A stretch of 64,000 nt of DNA from Microbacterium psychrotolerans (GCF_031085295.1 NZ_JAVFWO010000003.1:784063-848062); one strand, 5' to 3'. Counted from the stretch's first letter, positions 27,122 to 36,376 are shown. Numbers and translations: made by a program. The notes: generated from the letters alone by a model not told the origin.

Positions 27122-28782
27122 GCGGGATCGGCGGGCGTGATGACGAGGGCGCCCGGGTTCATGATTCCCGCGGGGTCGAGGACGGCCTTCACCGCGCGGA
27201 GCACCTCGACGCCGAGCGCGCCGATCTCCGCCTCGAGATACGGGCGGTGGTCGCGGCCGACCGCATGGTGGTGGGTGATCGTGCCCTGAGCGGCTCCGAT
27301 GGCCCGGGAGGCGGCATCCTTCGCCCGCGCCCACTGCGTCTGCGGTTCGTCGGCGAGCGCGGCGACCACGGTGAAGTAGAGCGAGGCGCCCGCCGGGTAC
27401 ACGTGCGAGATGTGGCACAGGACGATCGGCTTGGTTCCTGCCGCGGTGAGGCTCTCGGTCAGCGCGACGGTGACGGCGCGCTTGAGCGCCGGCAGGCTCG
27501 CCCACGTCGTCGCCGTCTCCAGCGTCTCGGCGAGGACGCCGACGTCCATCAGCGTGTCGCGCAGCGCCGGTGACGCGAAGCGCCCTCGCTCCCACGAGCG
27601 GGCCGGGTCCTCGCCGCGGGACATCGCTCCGTGAGCGGTGAAGACGGCGTCGAGGTCGTCCCGCTCGCCGTGGGCCGCCGCGAAGGTCGCGCCCTCGAAG
27701 GTCGCGACGGCCAGGCATCCGCGCAGCCGGGTGACGTGGCCGCCCATCGCGGCGTTCACGCGCGTCTCGGTCTCGTCGCTGAGTCGGAGCACGGTGGGAC
27801 GGATGCCGCGCTGCGTGGCCTCGCGGACCGCCGCCGCTCCCGACGCGAAGTCGGGGAAGGTCCATGCCCGGTAGGCGGTCGCCGCGGGGGCCGGCCTGAC
27901 GCGCACGGTGACCTCGGTGAGGACACCGAACGCGCCCTCGGAGCCCAGGAGGAGCTGCCGCAGGTCGGGGCCGGCCGCGCTTGCGGGGGATCGGCCCAGG
28001 TCGAGATCACCGGCCGGTGTGGCGGCGCGGAGGGCGTGGACGAGGTCGTCGAAGCGGCCATAGCCCCGCGAAGCCTGGCCGCTCGACCTCGTCGCGGCGT
28101 AGCCGCCGAGCGAGGCGTACGCGAAGCTCTGCGGGAAGTGGCCGAGGGTCAAGCCGTGCTCGGCGAGCAGCTCCTCGGCCTGCGGACCGGTGGTGCCGGC
28201 CCCGAAGGTCGCCAGGAGCGAGACCTCGTCGAGCGCGAGGAGGGCGGCGGTCCGGCTGAGGTCCAGCGCGATGACCGCGCGGTGTGCTCCGCGCACCGGA
28301 TCGACCCCGCCGACGACCGATGTGCCGCCTCCGAACGGGACCACGGCGATCCCGCGATCCGTGCAGAGACGCAGCACGGCGCCGATCTCGTCGTGCCCCG
28401 CGGGGGAGACGACGGCGTCGGGAGCGGCCTGCGGGTCGTCGAGCCGACGGCGCAGCAGGTCGGGCGTGCTCTTCCCGCCGAGGTGACTCATCCGCACGCC
28501 GTCATCGCGCGTCGCGTGCGCGCCCCCGACGATCTCCGCCAGCGCGGCGATGTCGGCGTCTGTGAGCTGAGAGGGCGTGAGGACCGGCGCGGCGCGATGC
28601 GCCACCGGATGCGCCTTGCCGGGAAGCAGCGTCGCGACGATCGCCTTCGCTGCCGCCGGGAGGCGCGCAGGCTCATCGCCCCACGCGTCCCAGCGGCCGC
28701 GGGCGCGCGGCGCGGGAACCGCGAGCGGACGGGGCGGGGGAGCAGGGTCGCTCGGAGTCTCGGTGTGCGCCGTCGCAGCCAT
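27118..28782 (-). CDS. FAD-linked oxidase, alkyl-dihydroxyacetonephosphate synthase-like
   Basis: A 554-residue flavoprotein of the vanillyl-alcohol oxidase fold. The FAD-binding stretch contains VVSPAGHDEIGAVLRLC and VVPFGGGTSVVGGVDP. The C-terminal part has CHISHVYPAGASLYFTVVA and the HHH motif in ITHHHAVGRDHRPYLEAEIG, both hallmarks of alkyl-DHAP synthase, which makes the ether bond of ether lipids. Classical glycolate oxidases lack the HHH motif. The ATG at 28782 is preferred to that at 28800 because a CATACT element lies 6 nt before it. It precedes the lipid kinase and is divergent from TetR-glpD. The activity itself remains inferred. Confidence 0.85.
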   Translation of the reverse strand: MAATAHTETPSDPAPPPRPLAVPAPRARGRWDAWGDEPARLPAAAKAIVATLLPGKAHPVAHRAAPVLTPSQLTDADIAALAEIVGGAHATRDDGVRMSHLGGKSTPDLLRRRLDDPQAAPDAVVSPAGHDEIGAVLRLCTDRGIAVVPFGGGTSVVGGVDPVRGAHRAVIALDLSRTAALLALDEVSLLATFGAGTTGPQAEELLAEHGLTLGHFPQSFAYASLGGYAATRSSGQASRGYGRFDDLVHALRAATPAGDLDLGRSPASAAGPDLRQLLLGSEGAFGVLTEVTVRVRPAPAATAYRAWTFPDFASGAAAVREATQRGIRPTVLRLSDETETRVNAAMGGHVTRLRGCLAVATFEGATFAAAHGERDDLDAVFTAHGAMSRGEDPARSWERGRFASPALRDTLMDVGVLAETLETATTWASLPALKRAVTVALTESLTAAGTKPIVLCHISHVYPAGASLYFTVVAALADEPQTQWARAKDAASRAIGAAQGTITHHHAVGRDHRPYLEAEIGALGVEVLRAVKAVLDPAGIMNPGALVITPADPA

Positions 28783-28786
28783 GGCG

Positions 28787-28810
28787 ACAGTATGACACAT
28801 TCTGTATGGT
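28787..28810. promoter_or_regulatory. Divergent promoters with a palindromic operator
   Basis: A 19-bp imperfect dyad, ACAG-T-ATG-ACA-CAT-T-CTGT (28787-28805), lies between the two divergent -10 elements: CATACT for the minus strand (28789-28794) and TATGGT for the plus strand (28805-28810), each 6 nt from its ATG. A TetR regulator is the first plus-strand gene, so it probably represses both directions by binding here. Confidence 0.65.
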
Positions 28811-28816
28811 TGTCAC

Positions 28817-29401
28817 ATGGCCGATGGAGCGCTCGACACGGAGACCGCGATCCTGGACGCTGCCCTGGCGGAGGTGCTGGCGCACGGCATCCGCCGGACG
28901 ACGGCATCCGACATCGCGCGTCGCTGCGGGATCGCACGGCAGACGCTGTACCGGTACTGGCCCGACGCGCAGGCGGTCTTCGCCGCGCTCGTCACCCGCG
29001 AACTCGTTGCGGCTCTTCCCCCGGGCGAGCGCGAATGCGCCGACCTCGATGAGCTCGCCGGCCTGCTCGTCGAGACAGCCGACCGAGTGCGCCGGCTGCC
29101 GCTCGTCGACCGGCTGCGCGACACCGATCCCGAGCTGTTCGCGCACTACATCCTCGACCGGCTGGGGACGAGCCAACGCGCCATCCACGCCGAGACCGCC
29201 CGCCGCATCGCCGCCGGGCAGCGAGCCGGCTACGTGCGCGCCGGCGACCCGGCCCAGCTGGCCGCGATGGTGCTGCTCATCGCCCAGTCGGCCGTGCAGT
29301 CGGCGCCGCTCGTGGCGGAGTGGCTGCCCGAGGACGCGTGGCGCACCGAGCTCGGGCACGCGGTGCACGGCTACCTCTCACCCCGCGGGCACAGCAGATG
29401 A
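28817..29401 (+). CDS. TetR/AcrR-family regulator of the lipid cluster
   Basis: A 194-residue repressor. The HTH is at about residues 14-58 (VLAHGIRRTTASDIARRCGI, then ARQTLYRYWPDAQAVFAALV). The C-terminal ligand domain is mostly helical (DELAGLLVETADRVRRLPLV, AAMVLLIAQSAVQSAPLVAE). The start follows a TATGGT element by 6 nt. It overlaps glpD by 4 nt (ATGA), and its divergent partner is the alkyl-DHAP-synthase-like gene. I recall the same order in M. tuberculosis (Rv2250c between Rv2249c and Rv2251), which suggests an old regulatory unit. The ligand is unknown; a fatty alcohol, acyl-CoA or glycerol metabolite would fit. Confidence 0.88.
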   Translation: MADGALDTETAILDAALAEVLAHGIRRTTASDIARRCGIARQTLYRYWPDAQAVFAALVTRELVAALPPGERECADLDELAGLLVETADRVRRLPLVDRLRDTDPELFAHYILDRLGTSQRAIHAETARRIAAGQRAGYVRAGDPAQLAAMVLLIAQSAVQSAPLVAEWLPEDAWRTELGHAVHGYLSPRGHSR

Positions 29402-30957
29402 GCCCGCGGATCGTCGGGCGCACGCCACTCGCATCGGCTCTGACGGCCGCGCGCCGGGCACGGGAGCTCGAAGCCCTCGCCGACGCTCGCGAGATCGATC
29501 TGCTGGTCGTCGGCGGCGGCATCACGGGGGTGGGGATCGCGCTGGATGCGGCGAGTCGGGGCCTGCGGACCGTACTGGTCGAACGGCACGACCTCGCGCA
29601 TGGGACCAGCCGCTTCAGCTCGAAGCTCGTGCACGGCGGCCTGCGCTACCTCGCCTCGGGGCAGGTCGGGATCGCCCGCGAGAGCGCGCTCGAGCGGCAC
29701 ATCCTCCTCACGCGCACGGCGCCGCACCTCACGCGCGCGCTCGCGCAGCTCGTACCGCTGCACGGGCCGGGCCACCTTTCGCGCGGTGCCTACATCGGCC
29801 TGGGGTACGAGCTCGGCGACGGGCTCCGCCGCGCGGTGGGAACGCCGGGTGCCCTGCTGCCCGGTCCCGGGACGGTCAGCCGCGGCGAGACCCTGCGCCT
29901 CGCTCCGTCCGTGCGCGCCGAAGGCCTGCGCGGAGGCCTGCGCGGCTGGGACGGTCAGCTCATCGACGATGCCCGGCTGGTCGTCGCCGTCGCCCGCACC
30001 GCCGCCGGGTACGGGGCATCCGTCCTCACGCGTGTCGAGGCGCTCGCGGCGACCGGTCGCACCGCCACCCTCCGCGACCTCGTGACCGGCGCGACCGTCG
30101 ACGTCCGTGCCCGGGCGGTGGTGAGCGCCACCGGCGTCTGGGCGGGCGAGCTGGATCCGCAGGTGCGGCTGCGGCCGAGCCGGGGCACCCACCTCGTGGT
30201 GTCGACCGCGCGGCTCGGCGGCTCGGACGTCTCGCTCACGGTGCCGATCCCCGGGTCGACCACTCGCTTCGTGTTCACCCTCCCGGCGCAGCACGGCCGC
30301 ACCTACATCGGCCTCACCGACGTGCCGGCCGAAGGACCGATCCCGGATGTCGCGCATGCGACCGAGCCCGAGATCGACACGCTGCTCGGCACCGTCAACA
30401 CCGTGCTCGCCGACCCCCTCGAGCGCGCCGATGTGCTGGCGACCTTCGCGGGCCTGCGTCCGCTGCTGGCCGGCGAGCACGACGACGACACCAGCGACCT
30501 GTCGCGTCGCCACGCGATCATCGAGTCTTCGACGGGCGTGCTCAGCGTCGTCGGCGGCAAGCTCACCACGTACCGCCGCATGGCCGAGGACGCGGTGGAC
30601 GCCGTCATCCGCCGGGATCCCGGGCTGCCGTCGCGGCCCTCGCCCACCCGGTCGATCCCGCTCGTGGGGGCGTGGCCGCGATCTCGCCTGGCGGAGATCG
30701 CCGCGCCACCGCGCCTCGTGCGCCGCTTCGGGGCCGAGGCGCCGTTCGCGGCGTCGCTGCCCCGCGGGGCCGGGGCCGCGTGCGGTGTGACGCCGCAGGA
30801 GCTTCAGTGGGGCGTCGCCGTCGAGGGTGCGCTGAGCATCTCCGACCTGCTCGACCGCCGCACACGGCTCGGCCTGGTCGCGGCGGACCGCGAGGAGTCG
30901 TCTGATGCCGCTGCCGCCGCCTTCGCCCGCGCGGGCGTGGAACCGCTCGGGGACTGA
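29398..30957 (+). CDS. glpD: Glycerol-3-phosphate dehydrogenase (FAD)
   Basis: A 519-residue respiratory flavoenzyme that oxidises glycerol-3-phosphate to dihydroxyacetone phosphate at the membrane. Visible are the dinucleotide loop VVGGGITGVGIALDAASRG, FSSKLVHGGLRYLASGQVG, the substrate domain around GTHLVVSTAR and a C-terminal DAO_C domain (LRPLLAGEHDDDTSDLSRRH, then GGKLTTYRRMAEDAVDAV). A short N-terminal extension of about 30 residues precedes the loop. It is translationally coupled to TetR. Its product DHAP is the substrate side of an alkyl-DHAP synthase pathway, matching the divergent gene. Confidence 0.93.
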   Translation: MSPRIVGRTPLASALTAARRARELEALADAREIDLLVVGGGITGVGIALDAASRGLRTVLVERHDLAHGTSRFSSKLVHGGLRYLASGQVGIARESALERHILLTRTAPHLTRALAQLVPLHGPGHLSRGAYIGLGYELGDGLRRAVGTPGALLPGPGTVSRGETLRLAPSVRAEGLRGGLRGWDGQLIDDARLVVAVARTAAGYGASVLTRVEALAATGRTATLRDLVTGATVDVRARAVVSATGVWAGELDPQVRLRPSRGTHLVVSTARLGGSDVSLTVPIPGSTTRFVFTLPAQHGRTYIGLTDVPAEGPIPDVAHATEPEIDTLLGTVNTVLADPLERADVLATFAGLRPLLAGEHDDDTSDLSRRHAIIESSTGVLSVVGGKLTTYRRMAEDAVDAVIRRDPGLPSRPSPTRSIPLVGAWPRSRLAEIAAPPRLVRRFGAEAPFAASLPRGAGAACGVTPQELQWGVAVEGALSISDLLDRRTRLGLVAADREESSDAAAAAFARAGVEPLGD

Positions 30958-31227
30958 CCGCGCGTCGTTCGCGGTCCTCAATCGAGGACAGGAGCTGAGA
31001 TGAGGGGGACACGGCGTGGCGGAGTCCGCAGCTCGGCGCAGCTCCTCAGCTGAGGACCGTGCCCGTTCTCCTCGGCTGAGGACAACGCCCACCGTCTGCT
31101 CGTAGCGGACCGTGCCGATCCGCTTGTAGAGGACGCGCTTCCCGTGGCTCCGGGGTTGGCAGGAATCCGCCCGAGGACGGCGGCGGCGATGGCGCGGAGC
31201 GTCTGACGCCGCCGCCAGACTGTACCG
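30958..31227. repeat. Degenerate repeat array upstream of the permease gene
   Basis: A 270-bp gap with no gene. Three 14-bp dyads, TCCTC-N4-GAGGA, occur at 30975-30988, 31043-31056 and 31069-31082. Further GAGGAC half-sites lie at 31129 and 31173 and a GCGGAC at 31105, so GAGGAC-like motifs recur every 24-27 bp between 31052 and 31134. A weak -10 element, CAGACT (31216-31221), lies 6 nt before the permease GTG. The array may bind a regulator of the permease; it has no coding capacity that I can support. Confidence 0.55.
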
Positions 31228-32586
31228 GTGACACACAGCCATCCCCGCGGAGGCCTCGGCGTCCGGCAGGGCACAGCGCTCTACATCGCCTCCGTTCTGG
31301 GCACCGGCCTCTTGGTGCTCCCCGGCCTGGCCGCAGACGTCGCGGGGCCGGCGTCGATCGTCTCGGTGTTCGCCGTCATCGTGCTCTCCGTGCCGCTCGC
31401 GGGAACGTTCGCCGCGCTCGCCGCTCGATACCCCGATCCGGGCGGTGTGGCGAGCTACGTGCGCCGCGCGCTCGGGCGCACGGCGGCCCGCGCCACGGGC
31501 TACTGGTTCTACTTCGGCGTGGCCGCGGGGTTCCCGGTGCTGGCTGCGCTGGGCGCGGAGTATCTGACCGCGATCCTGCACATCGACCGCTCGGCGGTGC
31601 CGATCCTGATGTTCGCCATCCTGGTGCCACCCTTCGCCGTGAACATGCTCGGCGTCCGGGTCGCCGGGTGGGTGCAGTTCGTGCTCACCGGGCTGCTCGT
31701 CGGCATCGTCGTCTTCGTCGTCGCCACCGCGTTCCCCGCTGTCGACGCTGCTCACTTCAGCCCCTTTCTGCCGCACGGCTGGGGAGGCGTCGGCACCGCG
31801 ATCAGCCTGTTCGTGTGGGCGTTCGCCGGATGGGAGGTCGGCACCCACATCTCGGGGGAGTTCCGCAACCCGCGCCGCAGCATCCCGCTCGCCACCGCTA
31901 TCGCGCTCGTGGTGACGGGGCTCGCCTACCTGCTGTTGCAGGTCGTGACGGTGGGGGTGCTCGGCGAAGACGCCGGAGGCGGCGCGGTGCCGCTCCTGTC
32001 GCTCGCCGAAGCAGTGGCACCCGGGTTCGGGCCGACCGCGATCGGCGCCATCGCCGCGATCGTCGCCCTCGGCGTGATGAACGCCTACCTCGCCGCGTTC
32101 GGCAAGCTGGGGGCGTCGCTCGCTGCGTCCGGCGACCTCCCTCGCGCGCTCGCCCCCGGCGCCGAGACCGGGCGCGTGCCGCGACGGGCGCTGCTGCTGA
32201 CCTTCGCGATCGCGGTCGTCTACTGCGTGATCGCGCTCGCCACCGGCGGGCACCTGGAGACGTTCATCCTCATCCACACGAGCAACATGGTGTCGATCTA
32301 CACCGCCGGCATGATCGCTGCGACGCTCATCCTGCCGCGCTTCAGCGCGGGCTGGTTCATGGCGCTGATCGCGGCGGTGCTGTCGGTGGGTCTGCTGGTG
32401 CTCGCCGGCGCCAACCTCCTTCCCGCCGCGGTTCTCGCGGTCGCCGCGATCCTCGTGTCGGTCTGGCAGCGGCTGCGCCGCACGACGCCGCCCGTCGCGC
32501 GGCAGGTCGAAGAGGACCGCGAGATCTCGCCGGCTGCCGAGTCCGTGGTCCCCGTCGAGGTGAAGACGACGGCGACCACGGCCTGA
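31228..32586 (+). CDS. APC-superfamily amino-acid permease
   Basis: A 452-residue integral membrane transporter with about 12 hydrophobic helices. The first helix region, IASVLGTGLLVLPGLAADVA, holds the GTG motif that binds the substrate amino and carboxyl groups in APC transporters. Further helices are rich in Gly and Ala (GYWFYFGVAAGFPVLAALG, SLFVWAFAGWEVGTHISGEF). It resembles YjeH-like exporters for Met and branched-chain amino acids more than typical uptake permeases, but the substrate is a guess. The C-terminal tail of about 35 residues is polar and charged. The upstream repeat array is described separately. Confidence 0.85.
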   Translation: MTHSHPRGGLGVRQGTALYIASVLGTGLLVLPGLAADVAGPASIVSVFAVIVLSVPLAGTFAALAARYPDPGGVASYVRRALGRTAARATGYWFYFGVAAGFPVLAALGAEYLTAILHIDRSAVPILMFAILVPPFAVNMLGVRVAGWVQFVLTGLLVGIVVFVVATAFPAVDAAHFSPFLPHGWGGVGTAISLFVWAFAGWEVGTHISGEFRNPRRSIPLATAIALVVTGLAYLLLQVVTVGVLGEDAGGGAVPLLSLAEAVAPGFGPTAIGAIAAIVALGVMNAYLAAFGKLGASLAASGDLPRALAPGAETGRVPRRALLLTFAIAVVYCVIALATGGHLETFILIHTSNMVSIYTAGMIAATLILPRFSAGWFMALIAAVLSVGLLVLAGANLLPAAVLAVAAILVSVWQRLRRTTPPVARQVEEDREISPAAESVVPVEVKTTATTA

Positions 32587-32592
32587 CGCGAG

Positions 32593-32636
32593 CCGGCCCC
32601 GGACGCGTCCTCAGGAAGGAGGGCGTCCGGGGCCGG
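32593..32636. terminator. Bidirectional terminator between permease and 2-oxoglutarate dehydrogenase genes
   Basis: A perfect 14-bp stem, CCGGCCCCGGACGC and GCGTCCGGGGCCGG, with a 16-nt loop lies between two convergent genes. Confidence 0.85.
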
Positions 32637-32653
32637 ATCGGCGAACTCGTGGC

Positions 32654-35600
32654 CTAGACCGTGAGCGCCTGCTGCATGATGGCGGCCTGCTCGGCGGCGT
32701 GCACCTTCGGTGATCCGGTCGCGGTCGATGCGGCGGATGCGCGCGAGACGCGGCTGATGGTGCGGCCGCGCAGGTGCTTCACGACCTCGAGCGCGATGAA
32801 CGGCCATGCGCCCTGGTTCTCGGGCTCATCCTGCACCCACACCAGCTCGGCATTCGGGTACGAGTCGATGACGGCGTTGAGCTCGTCGACCGGGGCCGGG
32901 TAGTACTGCTCCAGCCGGACGAGCGCGATCGTCGGGTTCGGGTTCTTCTCCAGCTCGGCGCGGAGATCCCAGTGGATCTTGCCGGCGTGCAGCAGCACGC
33001 GCTTGACGGCGGACTTGTCGAGGCCGCGGTCGTCGTCGAGCACCGGCTCGAACCTGCCGGTGAGGAAGTCGTCGACCGGGCTGGTCGCCCCGCGCAGGCG
33101 GAGCATCGCCTTGGGCGTGAACACGATGAGCGGGCGGCGGGGACGCGCGTACGCCTGGCGGCGCAGCAGGTGGAAGTACGAGGCGGGCGTCGACGGCCGC
33201 GCGACGGTCATGTTGTCCTGCGCGCACATCTGCAGGTACCGCTCGATGCGGGCCGACGAGTGATCGGGGCCCTGACCCTCGTAACCATGGGGGAGGAGCA
33301 GCACGACGCTCGACTGCTGGCCCCACTTCTGATCCGCCGACGAGATGAACTCGTCGACGACCGACTGCGCGCCGTTGCCGAAGTCGCCGAACTGCGCCTC
33401 CCACAGCACCAGCGAATCGGCGCGCTCGACCGAGTAGCCGTACTCGAACGCCATCGCCGCGTACTCGCTGAGCAGCGAGTCGTAGACGTAGAAGCGGCCC
33501 TGGTCCTCGCTCAGGTTGGTGAGCGGGATCCACTCCTGGCCGTTCGAGCGGTCGTGGAGGACGGCGTGCCGCTGCACGAACGTGCCGCGACGCGAGTCCT
33601 GACCGGCGAGGCGGACGTTGGTCTTCTCGAGCAGCAGCGAGCCGAAGGCGAGCAGCTCGCCGAAGCCCCAGTCGATCGAGCCGTTGCGGCTCATGTCGAG
33701 CCGCTTGTCGAGCAGCTGCTGCAGCTTGTTGTGGACCGTGAAGTTCTCGGGCTTGTTGACGAACGTGTCGCCGATGAGGCTGATCATCTCGCGCGAGACG
33801 CCCGTGGTGTCGGGCTCGCCGGCCGCGGGCTGCGCGGAGGCCGCCTCCGGGGCGACCACCGGCGACGAGCCGGTCTCGGCCGCATGGGTCTCGGCGAAGG
33901 CGATCTCGAGGCGGTTCTGGAAGTCCTGCTTCGCCTTCTCGTACTCCTCCTCGGTGATGTCGCCGCGGCCGACGAGAGCCTCGGTGTACAGCCGGCGGAC
34001 GGAGCGCTTCGCCTCGATGAGGTTGGTCATGAGCGGCTGCGTCATCGAGGGGTCGTCGCCCTCGTTGTGGCCGCGGCGGCGGTAGCAGACGAGATCGACG
34101 ACGACATCGCGGTGGAAGCGCTCGCGATACGCGAACGCCAGCTGGGCGACGCGCGTCACGGCCTCGGGATCGTCGCCGTTCACGTGGAAGATGGGCGCCT
34201 GGATCGTCTTGGCGACGTCGGTGGCGTACACCGACGTGCGCGCGTCGGTGGGGGTGGTGGTGAAGCCGACCTGGTTGTTGACGACGACGTGCACCGTGCC
34301 GCCCGTGCGGTAACCGCGCAGCTGCGACATCTGCAGCGTCTCGACCACGACGCCCTGGCCCGAGAAGGCGGCGTCGCCGTGCACGAGGATCGGCAGCCAG
34401 GTGAAGGTGCCGATCGGCTTGCGGTCCTGCTTCGCGCGGACGATGCCCTCGAGCACCCCGTCGACCGTCTCGAGGTGCGAGGGGTTGGCGGCGAGGTACA
34501 CCGGCAGCTCGGACTGGTTGTCGGCGACGAACGTGCCCTCGGTGCCGAGGTGGTACTTGACGTCGCCCGACCCGCTCTTGGAGCCGATGGCGACGGACCC
34601 CTCGAACTCGCGGAACACCTGGCCGTACGTCTTGCCGGCGATGTTGGTCAGCACGTTGAGGCGGCCGCGGTGGGCCATGCCGATCGCCGCGCCGTCGAGG
34701 CCCGCCTCGGCCGCCCCCTGCAGGATCTCATCGAGGAGGGGGATCAGCGACTCGCCGCCCTCGAGGCTGAAGCGCTTCTGGCCGACGTACTTCGTCTGCA
34801 GGAACGTCTCGAACGCCTCGGCCTGGTTGAGCTTGTCGAGGATGCGCAGCTGCTCGTCGTGACCGGGCTTCTGGTACTTGATCTCGACGTTCTCCTGGAA
34901 CCACGCGCGCTGCCCGGGGTCCTGGATGTGCATGTACTCGATGCCGATCGTGCGGCAGTACGAGTCGCGCAGCACCCCGAGGATGTCGCGCAGCTTCATC
35001 TGGCGCTTGCCGCCGAACCCGTTCGTCACGAACTCGCGGTCGAGGTCCCAGAACGTCAGGCCGTGGTTCTCGATCTCGAGGTCGGGGTGCGTTCGCTGCA
35101 CGTACTCGAGGGGGTCGGTGTCGGCCATCAGGTGCCCGCGGACACGGAACGAGTTGATGAGCTCCTGCACACGGGCGGTCTTGTCGACGCGCTCGGCCAG
35201 GTCGACGTTGATGTCGGCGGCCCAGTGGATCGGAGCATACGGGATGCGCAGCGCCGCGAAGATGTCGTCGTAGAAGCCGCGCTGGCCGATGAGCAGCTCG
35301 TGCACCTTCTTGAGGAACTCGCCCGAGCCCGCGCCCTGGATGACGCGGTGGTCGTAGGTGCTGGTGAGCGTGATCGTCTTGCCGATCGCCAGCTCGTTGA
35401 GCGTCTTGTCGCTCGCGCCCTGGAACTCGGCGGGGTACTCGAGAGCGCCGGCGCCGACGATGCATCCCTGCCCCTTCATGAGGCGCGGCACCGAGTGGAC
35501 GGTGCCGATGCCGCCGGGGTTGGTCAGCGAGATCGTGGTGCCCTGGAAGTCCGAGGCGGTCAGCTTGTTGCCGCGTGCGCGGACGACGAGGTCCTCGTAG

Positions 35601-36376
35601 GTCGTGAGGTACTCGTTGAACGTGAGCTGCTCAGCGCGCTTGATGCTGGGCACGAGCAGGGCGCGGGTGCCGTCGGGGCGCGGCAGGTCGATCGCGATGC
35701 CGAGGTTGATGTGCGCCGGGGCGACGACGGACGGCTTGCCGTCGATCTCCGCGTAGAACACGTTCTGGCTCGGGAACTCCTTGAGCGCCTGGATGATCGC
35801 CCAGCCGATGAGGTGCGTGAAGCTCACCTTGCCGCCGCGGGTGCGCGACATGTGGTTGTTGATGACGATGCGGTTGTCGATCATCAGCTTCGCCGGCACG
35901 GTGCGGACGCTTGTCGCGGTGGGAACCGTCAGCGACTCGTCCATGTTGGCCGCGAGCGTCTTCGGCAGGCCCTTGAGCGTCGTGACGACGTCGGCCTGCG
36001 GCTGGGGCTGCTCGGCCGAGGACGACGGCTGCGCCTTGGGCGCCTGAGCCGGGATCGGCTGCGGCGCGGCCGGGCGCGCGGTCGTGCGTGCCACCGGCTG
36101 TGCGCCGATCACGGGGATCGGGGCCGTCACCGGACGGGGCTCCTCGGATGCCGCCGGCGGAGTCGCGTCCGCGGCCGGTGCCTCGGGAGCCGGCGCGGAA
36201 GGCGCCGTCGGTGCTGCGCCGTCGGCAGGGTGGTAGGCCTCGAGAACGGGCCACCAAGCCTTGTCGACGGAGTTCCGGTCGATTTTGAACTGTTCGTACA
36301 GTTCCTCGACGAGCCACTCGTTGGCTCCGAACTCTCCCTCGTTCGAAACCCCGACGCCCGTCACCTGGCTCGACAC
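32654..36376 (-). CDS. kgd: Multifunctional 2-oxoglutarate metabolism protein (fused E2-E1 dehydrogenase/decarboxylase)
   Basis: A 1240-residue TCA-cycle enzyme. The N-terminal helix (GANEWLVEELYEQF) is followed by a Pro/Ala-rich linker, an E2-type acyltransferase domain (about residues 120-350) with YDHRVIQGAGSGEF, and a full E1 domain with GMAHRGRLNVLTNIAGK and GHNEGDDPSMTQPLM. There is no lipoyl domain, as in actinobacterial Kgd/SucA (M. tuberculosis Rv1248c), which works with a shared E3 and lipoylated E2. I chose the GTG at 36376 (VSSQVTGVGVSNEGEF); the upstream codons look unlike the family. The 5' leader from the promoter at 36452 is about 70 nt. Confidence 0.95.
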   Translation of the reverse strand: MSSQVTGVGVSNEGEFGANEWLVEELYEQFKIDRNSVDKAWWPVLEAYHPADGAAPTAPSAPAPEAPAADATPPAASEEPRPVTAPIPVIGAQPVARTTARPAAPQPIPAQAPKAQPSSSAEQPQPQADVVTTLKGLPKTLAANMDESLTVPTATSVRTVPAKLMIDNRIVINNHMSRTRGGKVSFTHLIGWAIIQALKEFPSQNVFYAEIDGKPSVVAPAHINLGIAIDLPRPDGTRALLVPSIKRAEQLTFNEYLTTYEDLVVRARGNKLTASDFQGTTISLTNPGGIGTVHSVPRLMKGQGCIVGAGALEYPAEFQGASDKTLNELAIGKTITLTSTYDHRVIQGAGSGEFLKKVHELLIGQRGFYDDIFAALRIPYAPIHWAADINVDLAERVDKTARVQELINSFRVRGHLMADTDPLEYVQRTHPDLEIENHGLTFWDLDREFVTNGFGGKRQMKLRDILGVLRDSYCRTIGIEYMHIQDPGQRAWFQENVEIKYQKPGHDEQLRILDKLNQAEAFETFLQTKYVGQKRFSLEGGESLIPLLDEILQGAAEAGLDGAAIGMAHRGRLNVLTNIAGKTYGQVFREFEGSVAIGSKSGSGDVKYHLGTEGTFVADNQSELPVYLAANPSHLETVDGVLEGIVRAKQDRKPIGTFTWLPILVHGDAAFSGQGVVVETLQMSQLRGYRTGGTVHVVVNNQVGFTTTPTDARTSVYATDVAKTIQAPIFHVNGDDPEAVTRVAQLAFAYRERFHRDVVVDLVCYRRRGHNEGDDPSMTQPLMTNLIEAKRSVRRLYTEALVGRGDITEEEYEKAKQDFQNRLEIAFAETHAAETGSSPVVAPEAASAQPAAGEPDTTGVSREMISLIGDTFVNKPENFTVHNKLQQLLDKRLDMSRNGSIDWGFGELLAFGSLLLEKTNVRLAGQDSRRGTFVQRHAVLHDRSNGQEWIPLTNLSEDQGRFYVYDSLLSEYAAMAFEYGYSVERADSLVLWEAQFGDFGNGAQSVVDEFISSADQKWGQQSSVVLLLPHGYEGQGPDHSSARIERYLQMCAQDNMTVARPSTPASYFHLLRRQAYARPRRPLIVFTPKAMLRLRGATSPVDDFLTGRFEPVLDDDRGLDKSAVKRVLLHAGKIHWDLRAELEKNPNPTIALVRLEQYYPAPVDELNAVIDSYPNAELVWVQDEPENQGAWPFIALEVVKHLRGRTISRVSRASAASTATGSPKVHAAEQAAIMQQALTV

